64,000 bases of DNA, from assembly GCA_002690045.1 (NCBI GenBank), contig NZDE01000012.1, forward strand, positions 62,001 to 126,000, read 5' to 3'. The DNA is from Alphaproteobacteria bacterium (lineage in GTDB: Bacteria; Pseudomonadota; Alphaproteobacteria; Micavibrionales; Micavibrionaceae). Both the position numbers and the translations under genes were made by a program. Every line of letters begins with the position of its first letter. The stretch's first letter is position 1. Shown in pieces: positions 36,919-45,760 of this stretch. Under the pieces are notes generated by a model. That model ran no database searches and was not told where the DNA came from. It saw nothing but the letters and a program-made list of their open reading frames with translations.

Positions 36919-37632
36919 ATGAAGAAATTTTATAAGGAAGCGACTTATAAAGATGAAAACGGCCTCTATTTAATTACGTTAGATGGCCGCACCATAAACA
37001 CGCCAGCCAATAATATATTGGTCTGCCAAAGCGAAAAACTTGCCCGCGCGATTTGCGATGAGTGGAATGCGCAAGATGAAAATATTGTGCCTGATAAAAT
37101 GCCGCTGACGCAATATTGCTATACCGCGCTTGATTATATCCCTAAACATCGCAGTGAAATTATCAATACGATGATGAACTTTCTGGATACAGATTTGGTG
37201 TGTTACCGCACCGATGACCCTGCGGATTTAGGACAGCTGCAAGCCCAAAACTGGGATCCATTCATTGATTGGTTTGAAAGTCACTTTGATTACCGCTTAG
37301 CAACCACAACCGGTTTGTCCGCGCTAAAACATGACAATGACGCACATGAGCGTGCTTTAAAACACGTCCACACATTGGATCATGACCATTTGACCATCGC
37401 ACAATCCCTCACCGCGACATGCGGCTCACTTGTTATGGCGCTGCGCTTTATAGATGAGCAAGTATCCAGTGAGGATATGTTTAACGCCGCCTTTGTAGAA
37501 GAGCTTTACCAAGGGCGAATTTATGATGAAGATAGATACGGCATAGATCCTAACCAAGAAAAACAGCGCGCAAAATTTACGCAAGACATAAACGCCGCAC
37601 GCATATTTCTTGACGCCGTAAAGTCGGTTTAA
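36919..37632 (+). CDS. ATP12 family F1-ATPase assembly chaperone
   Basis: Binds the alpha subunit of F1-ATPase during assembly; found in alphaproteobacteria and mitochondria. 237 residues. Visible: FYKEATYKDENGLYLITLDG, cut to YLITLDGRTINTPA, WNAQDENIVPDKMPLTQ and TDLVCYRTDDPADL, all standard for the family. ATG at 36919 with an A/T-rich leader. Last gene of the crcB-rluC-asmA-atp12 run; a new promoter starts 7 bp after its stop. Confidence 0.93.
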   Translation: MKKFYKEATYKDENGLYLITLDGRTINTPANNILVCQSEKLARAICDEWNAQDENIVPDKMPLTQYCYTALDYIPKHRSEIINTMMNFLDTDLVCYRTDDPADLGQLQAQNWDPFIDWFESHFDYRLATTTGLSALKHDNDAHERALKHVHTLDHDHLTIAQSLTATCGSLVMALRFIDEQVSSEDMFNAAFVEELYQGRIYDEDRYGIDPNQEKQRAKFTQDINAARIFLDAVKSV

Positions 37633-37639
37633 TTTTCTA

Positions 37640-37668
37640 GTGACATAAAAGTTATGCGCTGATATAAT
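37640..37668 (+). promoter_or_regulatory. Promoter of the TetR gene, giving a leaderless mRNA
   Basis: GTGACA (37640-37645), 17-bp spacer, TATAAT (37663-37668). The spacer contains the perfect palindrome CATAA-AAG-TTATG (37644-37656), a possible self-operator. The ATG begins only 7 bases after the -10. Confidence 0.7.
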
Positions 37669-37674
37669 GTACCA

Positions 37675-38286
37675 ATGCGTACAAAACTATCACCAAAAGG
37701 CCTTCGTACCAAAAACGAATTGTTGGAAACCGCTTATGCGTTGTTTTTAGAGCGCGGGATTCATGCGACGAGCATTGATGATATCCTGCGCGTGTCTGGC
37801 AAAGGAAAGAGTCAGTTTTACCACTACTTTAACAATAAAGAAGATCTCCTCCATCGCCTATTACAGGCGCATTTGGATGAGTTAAAACAAGGTGACGCCC
37901 CTTATAACATCGAAGTCCACAGCTGGGATGGCCTTGGCGAATGGCTCGAAAAACTCATCACGTTTTACCGCTCCCTTGGCAAAGCAAAGGGCTGTATTCT
38001 CGGGATGATTGGGCAAGAGATGGCCCCCGAAGAAGAGCTGATCCGTCAGGATTTGCAAATGATTTTTGATTTAAAAATGAAAGCGCCAAAAACGTTTTTT
38101 ATTGGGCTTGATGCTCAGGGAAAATTAAAATCAGGCGTTACACCTGAACAACTTTCCGACTTCCTATTAGCACAGATTCAAGGTAGTGTATTTCTGACAA
38201 AAGTATTTCAAGATGAACGCATTACCAATAATAGTGTGCACCTAATTATAGATGCCCTTAGAAGCTTTGAGGTTACGTCCGCATAA
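37675..38286 (+). CDS. TetR/AcrR-family regulator
   Basis: 203 residues. N-terminal helix-turn-helix: LETAYALFLERGIHATSIDD, then ILRVSGKGKSQFYHYFNNKEDLL, shown in part as KGKSQFYHYFNNKEDL. The C-terminal ligand domain is unassigned. The ATG at 37675 is the only plausible start, and the promoter position implies a leaderless transcript. It lies 58 bp before an RND/MMPL exporter and is likely its repressor. Confidence 0.9.
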   Translation: MRTKLSPKGLRTKNELLETAYALFLERGIHATSIDDILRVSGKGKSQFYHYFNNKEDLLHRLLQAHLDELKQGDAPYNIEVHSWDGLGEWLEKLITFYRSLGKAKGCILGMIGQEMAPEEELIRQDLQMIFDLKMKAPKTFFIGLDAQGKLKSGVTPEQLSDFLLAQIQGSVFLTKVFQDERITNNSVHLIIDALRSFEVTSA

Positions 38287-38344
38287 TCATATTATGAACT
38301 AATACGTACATTTTAACTAACCCCTTATTAAAAAAGATCGCCAA

Positions 38345-40672
38345 ATGGAAAAACCACAACAAACCGCCATTATCCGTTATGCCGAAGCCATCATTCGTTT
38401 CCGGTGGCTTGTCATTGCGATGACCTTACTTAGTGTTATTGCCGCTGGATATGGGGCACAATTCCTAAATTTTTCCAATAATTATCGCGTATTTTTTTCC
38501 GCAGAGAATCCTGAGCTCCGCGCATTTGAAGATTTCCAGACAACCTATACAAAAAACGACAACATATTATTTGTTATTAAGCCCAAAGACGGAACAGTCT
38601 TTACGCCATCAACAATGGCTGCTGTCGAAAAGTTAACCGAAGCTGCATGGTATATTCCATACGCTTTGCGTGTCGATTCAGTTACAAACTTTCAATATAG
38701 CTACGCCGATGGAGACGAATTAATCGTTGATGATTTGATTTATGACGTCACATCACAAAGCGCAGAATACATCACGGAACGCGGCGAGATTGCCCTAAAA
38801 GAACCATTACTAAAAGACATGTTGGTTGCCGCCGATGCCGGCGCAACGGGCATTAATGTCGTACTGCAATACCCTGAGAAGAGCATAAATGAGGTACCAG
38901 AAGCGGCACAGAAAGCGCAAGAAATTGCCGATGAAATCCGTAAAGACTATCCCGACTTGACGATAGCCCTCACAGGCGTGTCAATGCTAAACAATGCTTT
39001 TGCAGAAGCAGGCAAGAGCGACTCCAAGACCTTAATGCCCATCATGTTCCTGATATTGATTATAATGATGGTTTTAACTTTACGCTCTTTTTCCGCGACC
39101 TTCGCAACCGTTCTGATTATTGGCTGCTCATTAACTGTCGCGATGGGGCTTGCGGGTCATTTCGGTATTTTACTAACGCCTATCTCAGTTACCGCACCAA
39201 CAATTATTTTGACGCTAGCCATCGCGGATTCTGTTCATATTCTAGTTTCAATGTTTCATAACTTACGCGCGGGCATGAACAAACATGATGCCATTATTGA
39301 TGCGCTGCGCATTAACTTCATGCCAGTCAGCATAACATCCCTCACAACTGTTATCGGCTTTCTGACCCTTAATTTCTCTGATGCACCACCATTCCATGAC
39401 TTAGGCAACATCACAGCCATGGGTATTATAGCTGCGTGGCTATATTCGCTAAGCTTCTTGCCTGCTGTTATATCTTTTCTGCCACTAAATGTTGCCCGTT
39501 ATAATGAAAACGCCAAGCCGTCCCTACTTTCACGGTGGCTTAACAGCTATGGACAATTTGTTGTAAAACGCAGCCGCATCATACTCCCTATTATCACACT
39601 AATATCAGTTGGCCTGATATGCGCCATCCCACGCATTGAGTTAAACGACCAATGGGTTAAATATTTTGATGAGCGTCTAGAATTCCGCACTGATGCTGAT
39701 TTCGGCACAAAGCATCTCACTGGAGTATATCAAATTGAATTTTCTGTTCCCGCAGAGAATGCTGGCGGCATAAGTGAGCCTGAATATTTGGAGCATCTTG
39801 ACCAATTTGCAGAGTGGCTGCGTCAACAAGATGGCGTACGACATGTTTATAGCATTTCAGACATTATGCGCCGCCTGAATAAAAACATGCATGCCGATGA
39901 CCCTGCATGGTACAAGCTACCTGATACGCGGGATCTCGCCGCGCAATATTTGCTCCTCTATGAAATGTCGCTGCCTTACGGGTTAGACCTTAATGACCGG
40001 ATCAATATTGATAAGTCAGCCACGCGTATAACCGCAACACTGAATGACATTCCAACTGGTCAGGTGCGTCAGTTTATACAAGACACCGAAAGCTGGTTTG
40101 CAGATAATGCCCCGCCTTATATGCAGACCGAGCCAACTGGCCCAACGGTAATGTTTTCATATATTTCCCAGCGCAATATTGAAAGCATGTTAAAAGGCAA
40201 CACATTTGCACTCATCGCTATTTCCTTGATTTTGATTTTTGCTCTACGCAGCTTGCCGCTTGGGGTTATCTCCCTTATTCCAAATGCTGTACCTATATTG
40301 GTCACATTCGGCTTATGGGCGTTAATTTATGAACAAATTGGCATGGCGGCAGCGGGCGTTTCCGCCGTTGCTTTAGGTATTGTCGTTGATGATACTGTGC
40401 ATTTCATGTCAAAATATCTTCGTGCGCGGCGCGAAAAAAATCTTAACAAAGAAGACGCAACCATATATGCTTTCCAAACGGTTGGCACAGCTTTGATTGT
40501 CACCACAATCATCTTAACGCTCGGCTTTATGGTTATGGCGACATCCACATTTTTGGTTAACGAACAGCTTGGCCTAATGACCGCCGCGACTATGATTATC
40601 GCCTTAATCATTGATTTCACATTACTGCCTTGTTTGTTATTACTGGGCAAAAAATCCACATCAGAATCATAA
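38345..40672 (+). CDS. RND/MMPL-family exporter
   Basis: 775 residues with two halves of six membrane segments: the first at about 15-35 and 225-390, the second at about 415 and 620-770. Large periplasmic loops follow the first helix of each half. The proton-relay aspartates are visible in LTLAIADSVHILVS and LGIVVDDTVHFMSK. No MFP or TolC partner is nearby. Together with a LolA-like gene and an outer-membrane barrel downstream it forms a cluster seen in other Proteobacteria, thought to move lipid-like or hydrophobic molecules to the outer membrane. Confidence 0.88.
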   Translation: MEKPQQTAIIRYAEAIIRFRWLVIAMTLLSVIAAGYGAQFLNFSNNYRVFFSAENPELRAFEDFQTTYTKNDNILFVIKPKDGTVFTPSTMAAVEKLTEAAWYIPYALRVDSVTNFQYSYADGDELIVDDLIYDVTSQSAEYITERGEIALKEPLLKDMLVAADAGATGINVVLQYPEKSINEVPEAAQKAQEIADEIRKDYPDLTIALTGVSMLNNAFAEAGKSDSKTLMPIMFLILIIMMVLTLRSFSATFATVLIIGCSLTVAMGLAGHFGILLTPISVTAPTIILTLAIADSVHILVSMFHNLRAGMNKHDAIIDALRINFMPVSITSLTTVIGFLTLNFSDAPPFHDLGNITAMGIIAAWLYSLSFLPAVISFLPLNVARYNENAKPSLLSRWLNSYGQFVVKRSRIILPIITLISVGLICAIPRIELNDQWVKYFDERLEFRTDADFGTKHLTGVYQIEFSVPAENAGGISEPEYLEHLDQFAEWLRQQDGVRHVYSISDIMRRLNKNMHADDPAWYKLPDTRDLAAQYLLLYEMSLPYGLDLNDRINIDKSATRITATLNDIPTGQVRQFIQDTESWFADNAPPYMQTEPTGPTVMFSYISQRNIESMLKGNTFALIAISLILIFALRSLPLGVISLIPNAVPILVTFGLWALIYEQIGMAAAGVSAVALGIVVDDTVHFMSKYLRARREKNLNKEDATIYAFQTVGTALIVTTIILTLGFMVMATSTFLVNEQLGLMTAATMIIALIIDFTLLPCLLLLGKKSTSES

Positions 40673-40682
40673 GGACAACATT

Positions 40683-41522
40683 ATGTCGAATTTTAAACTG
40701 TCAAAAACAACAGCTAAAACCATCTTACTCGCCACCATGTTTGCAAGCTTTACGGCTTTCACGCAGCCGAGCATTGCACAAGAACAAGACCCTGCACAAA
40801 TGGGATAGGATATTGCCAAGCGTTCTGATGAATCTGACCGCGGCTTCCACGATCACCGCGTGAAGATGAAAATGATCCTACGCAATGCTTCTGGTCAGGA
40901 AAATATTCGTGACATGCGTTTTTCGGTATTAGAAGACCCAAACCCAGATGTCGGCGATAAGTCCCTTATCATTTTTGATACACCTGCCGACATATCAGGC
41001 ACAGCATTACTTTCACATGCAAAAATTTTAGAAGCGGACGACCAATGGGTCTTTTTACCTGAAGATGAAAAAATTAAACGCATATCATCAAAAAATAAGT
41101 CTGGTTCATTCTTTAGTAGTGAGTTTGCTTATGAAGATTTCACTGCACAAGAGCTTAACAAATATAAGTATAATTACCTGCGCCAAGAACCATGCCCAAA
41201 TGCTGCCGAACTGACATGCGATGTCGTTGAACGCTTTCCGCTCTATGAACGTTCTGGCTATGCGCGTCAAATCGCATGGGTTGATACAACATATTTCCAA
41301 AGCCGCAAAATCGACTTTTATAATCGCCGCGATAGCTTAATGAAATCTTTAGACTTCCTCGACTATAAACAATATGAGGACAAGTATTGGCGCCCACAAT
41401 TGATGAAAATGCAAAACCATCAGACGGGCAAGTCAACGGATCTTGTCTACGGCCCATATAGCTTTAACAATGGGCTTTCTGAAAATGATTTCGTTAAAGG
41501 GGTTCTTGAAACCCTGTATTAA
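40683..41522 (+). pseudogene. LolA-like outer-membrane lipoprotein-sorting protein, interrupted by in-frame TAG
   Basis: From the ATG at 40683 (AAGGACAACATT upstream) comes a signal peptide (ILLATMFASFTAFTQPSIAQ) and then TAG at 40806-40808 (codon 42). The same frame continues with DIAKRSDESDRGF and on to 41522 as a normal family member (MKMILRNASGQENIRDM, WVFLPEDEKIKRI). The family usually has GxxIA-x-x-x-x-x-R-x-x-GF here, so only one codon is lost. Downstream GTG at 40860 has no ribosome-binding site and would lack the signal peptide. TAG ends other genes here, so recoding is unlikely; nonsense mutation or sequence error is. Confidence 0.8.
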
Positions 41523-41532
41523 GGGGTTACAA

Positions 41533-42735
41533 ATGAACTTATGTCAGCTTTTATGTGGTCTTGTAGTTGGGGTCAGTGCGCTTACATTCGGTACAGATGT
41601 ACAGGCTGGAGACTGGCGTATTAAAGGTTTTGCGGCTACTGAGATTCGCGCCTATACACAAGATGCCAAATGGGCAGGTCAATCAGATAACACTGAAATA
41701 TCAGTCATTCTGAACCCTGAATTTCGCTATAAAAGTGAAGACCGCAAGCATCGTATAAATTTTATACCTTTCGTTCGTGGCACAAACACAGATGGCGAGC
41801 GTAGCCATGGCGACATACGTGAAGCCTACTACATGTATATTGATGACAAATTTGATGTCTTAATTGGTGCAAATAAAGTCTTCTGGGGCGTAACCGAATC
41901 ACAGCACCTCGTGAATATTATCAACCAAGTTGATTTAGTCGAAGACCCAGACCAAGAAGATTACCTGGGCCAGCCCATGTTACAAATAGCCACTCAGCAA
42001 GATTGGGGGCGCGTCACCGCATATGTCATGCCCTATTTCCGTGAACGGAACTTTGCAGGGGTAGAAGGCCGTCTGCGCGCGCAGCTACCATATGACACGC
42101 ACAAAGCGACCTATGAAAGTGGCGCAGAAGAATGGCATCCTGACTTTGCGCTTCGCTACAGCCACTATATGGGTGACTTTGATATTGGTTTATCTTATTT
42201 CCATGGTACAGGGCGCGAACCAACATTTAATGTTACGCCTGAAGGCAAGCTTCGTCCGCATTATTCACTTATCAACCAAGCAGGTCTGGATCTGCAATAT
42301 ACGACAGATGCGTGGCTGTGGAAGTTAGAAAGCATTATCCGCGAAGGGCATGGCAAAACATTTGCTGCCGCTGTCGGTGGGTTTGAATACAGCTTTTATC
42401 AAATTTTCAAAAGCGATATGGATTTAGGCATATTACTTGAATACCAATATGATGGCCGCGATGATGACGCACCGATCACTATTGCCAATAACGATATTTT
42501 CGCTGGTGCACGCCTTGCCTTTAACGATATTCAAGACACCGAGATTCTGGCCGGCATGACATTTGACCATGAAAACCAAGATAGTTTTATTAATATCGAA
42601 GCTGAGCGCCGCTTTGGCGACAACTTCTCAGCAGAAATTCGTGCGCGCTTCATTACTGGCGCAGATGAAGGTGAAGACCTCTATGAATTTGCGCGGGATG
42701 ATTATATTCAGCTGCGCCTATCCCGCTATTTCTAA
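41533..42735 (+). CDS. Outer-membrane beta-barrel protein of the RND cluster
   Basis: About 400 residues from the ATG at 41533 (AAGGGG upstream). Signal peptide (LLCGLVVGVSALTFGTDVQA), then alternating beta strands with many aromatics (for example FRYKSEDRKHRINFIPFV), ending in LRLSRYF, with the C-terminal phenylalanine typical of barrels recognised by BamA. It fits the DUF1302-like group that accompanies MMPL exporters. It starts 10 bp after the interrupted LolA-like gene. Confidence 0.8.
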   Translation: MNLCQLLCGLVVGVSALTFGTDVQAGDWRIKGFAATEIRAYTQDAKWAGQSDNTEISVILNPEFRYKSEDRKHRINFIPFVRGTNTDGERSHGDIREAYYMYIDDKFDVLIGANKVFWGVTESQHLVNIINQVDLVEDPDQEDYLGQPMLQIATQQDWGRVTAYVMPYFRERNFAGVEGRLRAQLPYDTHKATYESGAEEWHPDFALRYSHYMGDFDIGLSYFHGTGREPTFNVTPEGKLRPHYSLINQAGLDLQYTTDAWLWKLESIIREGHGKTFAAAVGGFEYSFYQIFKSDMDLGILLEYQYDGRDDDAPITIANNDIFAGARLAFNDIQDTEILAGMTFDHENQDSFINIEAERRFGDNFSAEIRARFITGADEGEDLYEFARDDYIQLRLSRYF

Positions 42736-42835
42736 AAAACGGTGCAAATAATTTATCGCTTTAGACCTTGCATGATATAACAGAAGATATAATATACTTC
42801 TCAACGTATTCTCATGCCCAAACGGAGCATTTCAC

Positions 42836-44284
42836 ATGAAAAAAACGTATATTATCATCATCCTCATCGCTATCTTCTCAAGCGCTATTGGCTTTAGCAT
42901 GGTCAGCGGCTTACGCGGCACGGCTGATAAGCTATCAACGGCAGAAACAAGCACTGAGAAAAAGGTTATATCCAAAGAAAAAGCCTTTAACGCTGAAAGC
43001 TTCACGCTAGAGAATGGCATGCGTGTTGTTCTTATTGAAAACCATCGTACGCCTATCGTGTCGCACATGATCTGGTATGACGTGGGCGCCGCTGACGAAG
43101 ACTGGGGCAATTCAGGTATAGCGCATTTCTTTGAACATTTGATGTTTAAAGGTACAGATACGCTCGCCCCCGGCGAATATTCAAAAACCGTCCGCGCCCT
43201 TGGCGGCGAAGATAACGCCTTTACAGGGCAAGATTATACGGCTTATTTCGTGAATATCGCACGTGAAGAATTACCAACTATTATGCGTATGGAAGCCGAC
43301 CGCATGCGCAATTTAAATATTCCTGAAGAACATTTTGTATCTGAGAAAAATGTGATATTGGAAGAGCGCGCACAGCGCACGGACATAAACCCTACCGCGC
43401 GCATGATGGAAACATTGCGCGCAACGCTATATCCCAACCATGCTTATGGCGTGCCGATCATTGGCTGGCGCGAAGAAATTGCGGCGCTGACCTATGATGA
43501 AATTATGAGCTTTTACAAAAAATGGTATGCCCCTAATAACGCTGTGCTAGTCGTATCTGGCGCAATCACACGCGCTGAATTGGAGCCTCTTGCTAAAGAA
43601 TATTACGGCAGCATAGAAGCGCAGCCGCAAGCGCAATCCCCCGATTACAAAGCCCCTATCTTGCCCGGCCATAAGAAAATCACTTATGAAGATGCGCAAG
43701 TGCAACAACCACGTTTTATACGCCTATGCCGTATGCCAAGCTATGCAACAGATAAAAAATCTGCCCTTGCCCTTGAAATTGCGGCGAATATCATTGATGG
43801 CGGCGCAGCGACACGGCTATATCAAGCTTTGGTTAGTGAAGGCCGCCTCGCAAGTAGCGCTCATCTGAGTTATTCAGGCTTTACTGCACAAGAAAGCACA
43901 GCGAGCATTGCGATCACCCCTCGCGAAGGCGTTTCTATTGATGATGTTACAACCGCATTTGATGCCGTTTTGATGGATTATAAATATAAAGCGCCAAGCG
44001 ATGACGAAATACAAGCAGCTAAAGACCGCATGGTCAATGATGCCATCTACGCCCGTGACAGCCTACAAGCGCCTGCCTATATTTTTGGGCAAGCCCTTAC
44101 CACCGGCCTTAGCATAGATGACATTGAATATTGGACATACGACATTGAAACCACGTCAAATGATGACGTCCGCAATGCAATTGATCATTTCCTAAACACG
44201 GATAAATGCGTTGATGGTGCATTACTACCCGTCGGCGGCGCACCTGCCGCAAACCAAAATGCAGAAGGAGCAAACCATGAATAA
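42836..44284 (+). CDS. M16 zinc peptidase, catalytic partner
   Basis: 482 residues. N-terminal membrane anchor or signal (TYIIIILIAIFSSAIGF). The zinc motif HFFEH is at 97-101, and the third ligand glutamate is in NVILEERAQR. The enzyme probably acts outside the cytoplasmic membrane. It overlaps the next gene by 8 bp. Active and inactive M16 partners of this kind form heterodimers in other bacteria. Confidence 0.92.
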   Translation: MKKTYIIIILIAIFSSAIGFSMVSGLRGTADKLSTAETSTEKKVISKEKAFNAESFTLENGMRVVLIENHRTPIVSHMIWYDVGAADEDWGNSGIAHFFEHLMFKGTDTLAPGEYSKTVRALGGEDNAFTGQDYTAYFVNIAREELPTIMRMEADRMRNLNIPEEHFVSEKNVILEERAQRTDINPTARMMETLRATLYPNHAYGVPIIGWREEIAALTYDEIMSFYKKWYAPNNAVLVVSGAITRAELEPLAKEYYGSIEAQPQAQSPDYKAPILPGHKKITYEDAQVQQPRFIRLCRMPSYATDKKSALALEIAANIIDGGAATRLYQALVSEGRLASSAHLSYSGFTAQESTASIAITPREGVSIDDVTTAFDAVLMDYKYKAPSDDEIQAAKDRMVNDAIYARDSLQAPAYIFGQALTTGLSIDDIEYWTYDIETTSNDDVRNAIDHFLNTDKCVDGALLPVGGAPAANQNAEGANHE

Positions 44285-45743
44285 ATCATTATGGCGTCCA
44301 GCCGCAATTGCGTTAGCGGCATTATCTGTACTCAGCATTGCACCGCAATCTTCGCAAGCAACGTCCCCGCCACCACCCCTCATGGAGAAAGCGGAAAAAG
44401 CGGAGAACGCGCGCGAACGGTTTATTCCTATTGAAACATTAACCACGAAATCGGGCATTGATGTGTGGTTTGTTGAAGACCGCAGTGTCCCTGTTCTATC
44501 AATTAAGTTCTTTTTTGAAAATGTCGGCGCCGCTTATGATGGCGCGGATAAACAAGGCCTTGCGCGCCTTGTATCAAACACATTAGATGAGGGCGCAGGA
44601 TCATATGATGCCAAAGCATTCCAAAAAGCGCTTAATGATTATTCGATATCGCTGTCCTTTGGCAGTGGCCGTGATGATTTTTCGGGGCAACTCAAAACAC
44701 TCACGCGTTATCAAGACAAAGCATTTGAGCTTCTCAAGCTCGCCTTAAATGAACCTCGCTTCGATGACGAAGCCGTTACCCGTATGCGCGAAGCGAACAT
44801 CGCACGCATTAAATCATCCCTAAGTGACCCAAGCTGGCTTGCCGCACGTTTGTTTAATGACACCTTTTATGGCGACCACCCATACGCACTGAATAGCGGC
44901 GGCACAATATCGGCACTCAACGCCCTTACGGCAGATGATTTGCGCGCTTATGTCGCCCGCAGCCTAACGCGCGATCGTTTGCATGTTGCTGTCACAGGCG
45001 CAATTAATAAAAACCAATTGCTTGATGCTATTGATGATATTTTTGGTGACTTACCTGAACATGCAGAATCCGCGCCCGCACCTATTGCGCCATTTACATG
45101 GCCTAAGTCGGGGAAAAGCGCCCTGTACCATATTGACGGTTTACCGCAAAGTAAAATCATGCTTGCCCTGCCTTCCGTGCGCATTGATGACCCGCGTTAT
45201 TATACGATGAAATTAATGACAACCATTCTGGGCGGCAGCGGTTTTGGCTCGCGCCTAATGGAAGAAATCCGTGAGAAGCACGGCCTTACATATGGCATTT
45301 ACAGTTACACAAGCGAAAGCGATGCATCTGAAATGATGCACATTGTCGCTTCATCACAAAATGCGACTGTCGCGGAACTTTTAAGCCGCACTATGGGCGA
45401 ATTAAAGCGCATGGCTGATACACCTGTAAGTGAAGAAGAGCTGAAAGCACATCGTGATTACTTGATTGGATCAATGCCATTAACCCTAACCTCAACAGAC
45501 CAAATATCTGGCTTAATGCAACAATTGCAGATGCAAAATCTGCCGGCGGATTATCTTGACCACCGCGCAGATGCCTTGCGTAAAGTTACGGTAGACGACA
45601 TCCAGACTTTAGCGAAAGAAATACTGGACGACGAAAAAGTTATTGCCGTAGTGGCAGGTGGCATAAAAGCCAAAGATATTCCTGGCACAGCCACAGGCGT
45701 ATATAACTTTACAGTTGTAAGTGAATTACCAAACGTCGAATAA
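44277..45743 (+). CDS. M16-family peptidase-like protein, non-catalytic partner
   Basis: About 488 residues from the ATG at 44277 (GAAGGAG upstream). Signal peptide ending near SSQATS. The position of the zinc motif reads LARLVSNTLDEGAG and lacks HxxEH, so it is not catalytic. The C-terminal domain has the substrate-chamber motif GSRLMEEIREKHGLTYGIYS, shown in part as LMEEIREKHGLTYGIY. It most likely pairs with the preceding gene. pgi follows after 17 bp. Confidence 0.92.
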   Translation: MNKSLWRPAAIALAALSVLSIAPQSSQATSPPPPLMEKAEKAENARERFIPIETLTTKSGIDVWFVEDRSVPVLSIKFFFENVGAAYDGADKQGLARLVSNTLDEGAGSYDAKAFQKALNDYSISLSFGSGRDDFSGQLKTLTRYQDKAFELLKLALNEPRFDDEAVTRMREANIARIKSSLSDPSWLAARLFNDTFYGDHPYALNSGGTISALNALTADDLRAYVARSLTRDRLHVAVTGAINKNQLLDAIDDIFGDLPEHAESAPAPIAPFTWPKSGKSALYHIDGLPQSKIMLALPSVRIDDPRYYTMKLMTTILGGSGFGSRLMEEIREKHGLTYGIYSYTSESDASEMMHIVASSQNATVAELLSRTMGELKRMADTPVSEEELKAHRDYLIGSMPLTLTSTDQISGLMQQLQMQNLPADYLDHRADALRKVTVDDIQTLAKEILDDEKVIAVVAGGIKAKDIPGTATGVYNFTVVSELPNVE

Positions 45744-45760
45744 TTAAGAGCTTCACCCAT

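Noticed and set aside
40806-40808. Possible reassigned amber codon
   Set aside because: TAG is used as the ordinary stop of at least five other genes in the window, so a genome-wide reassignment is not credible.
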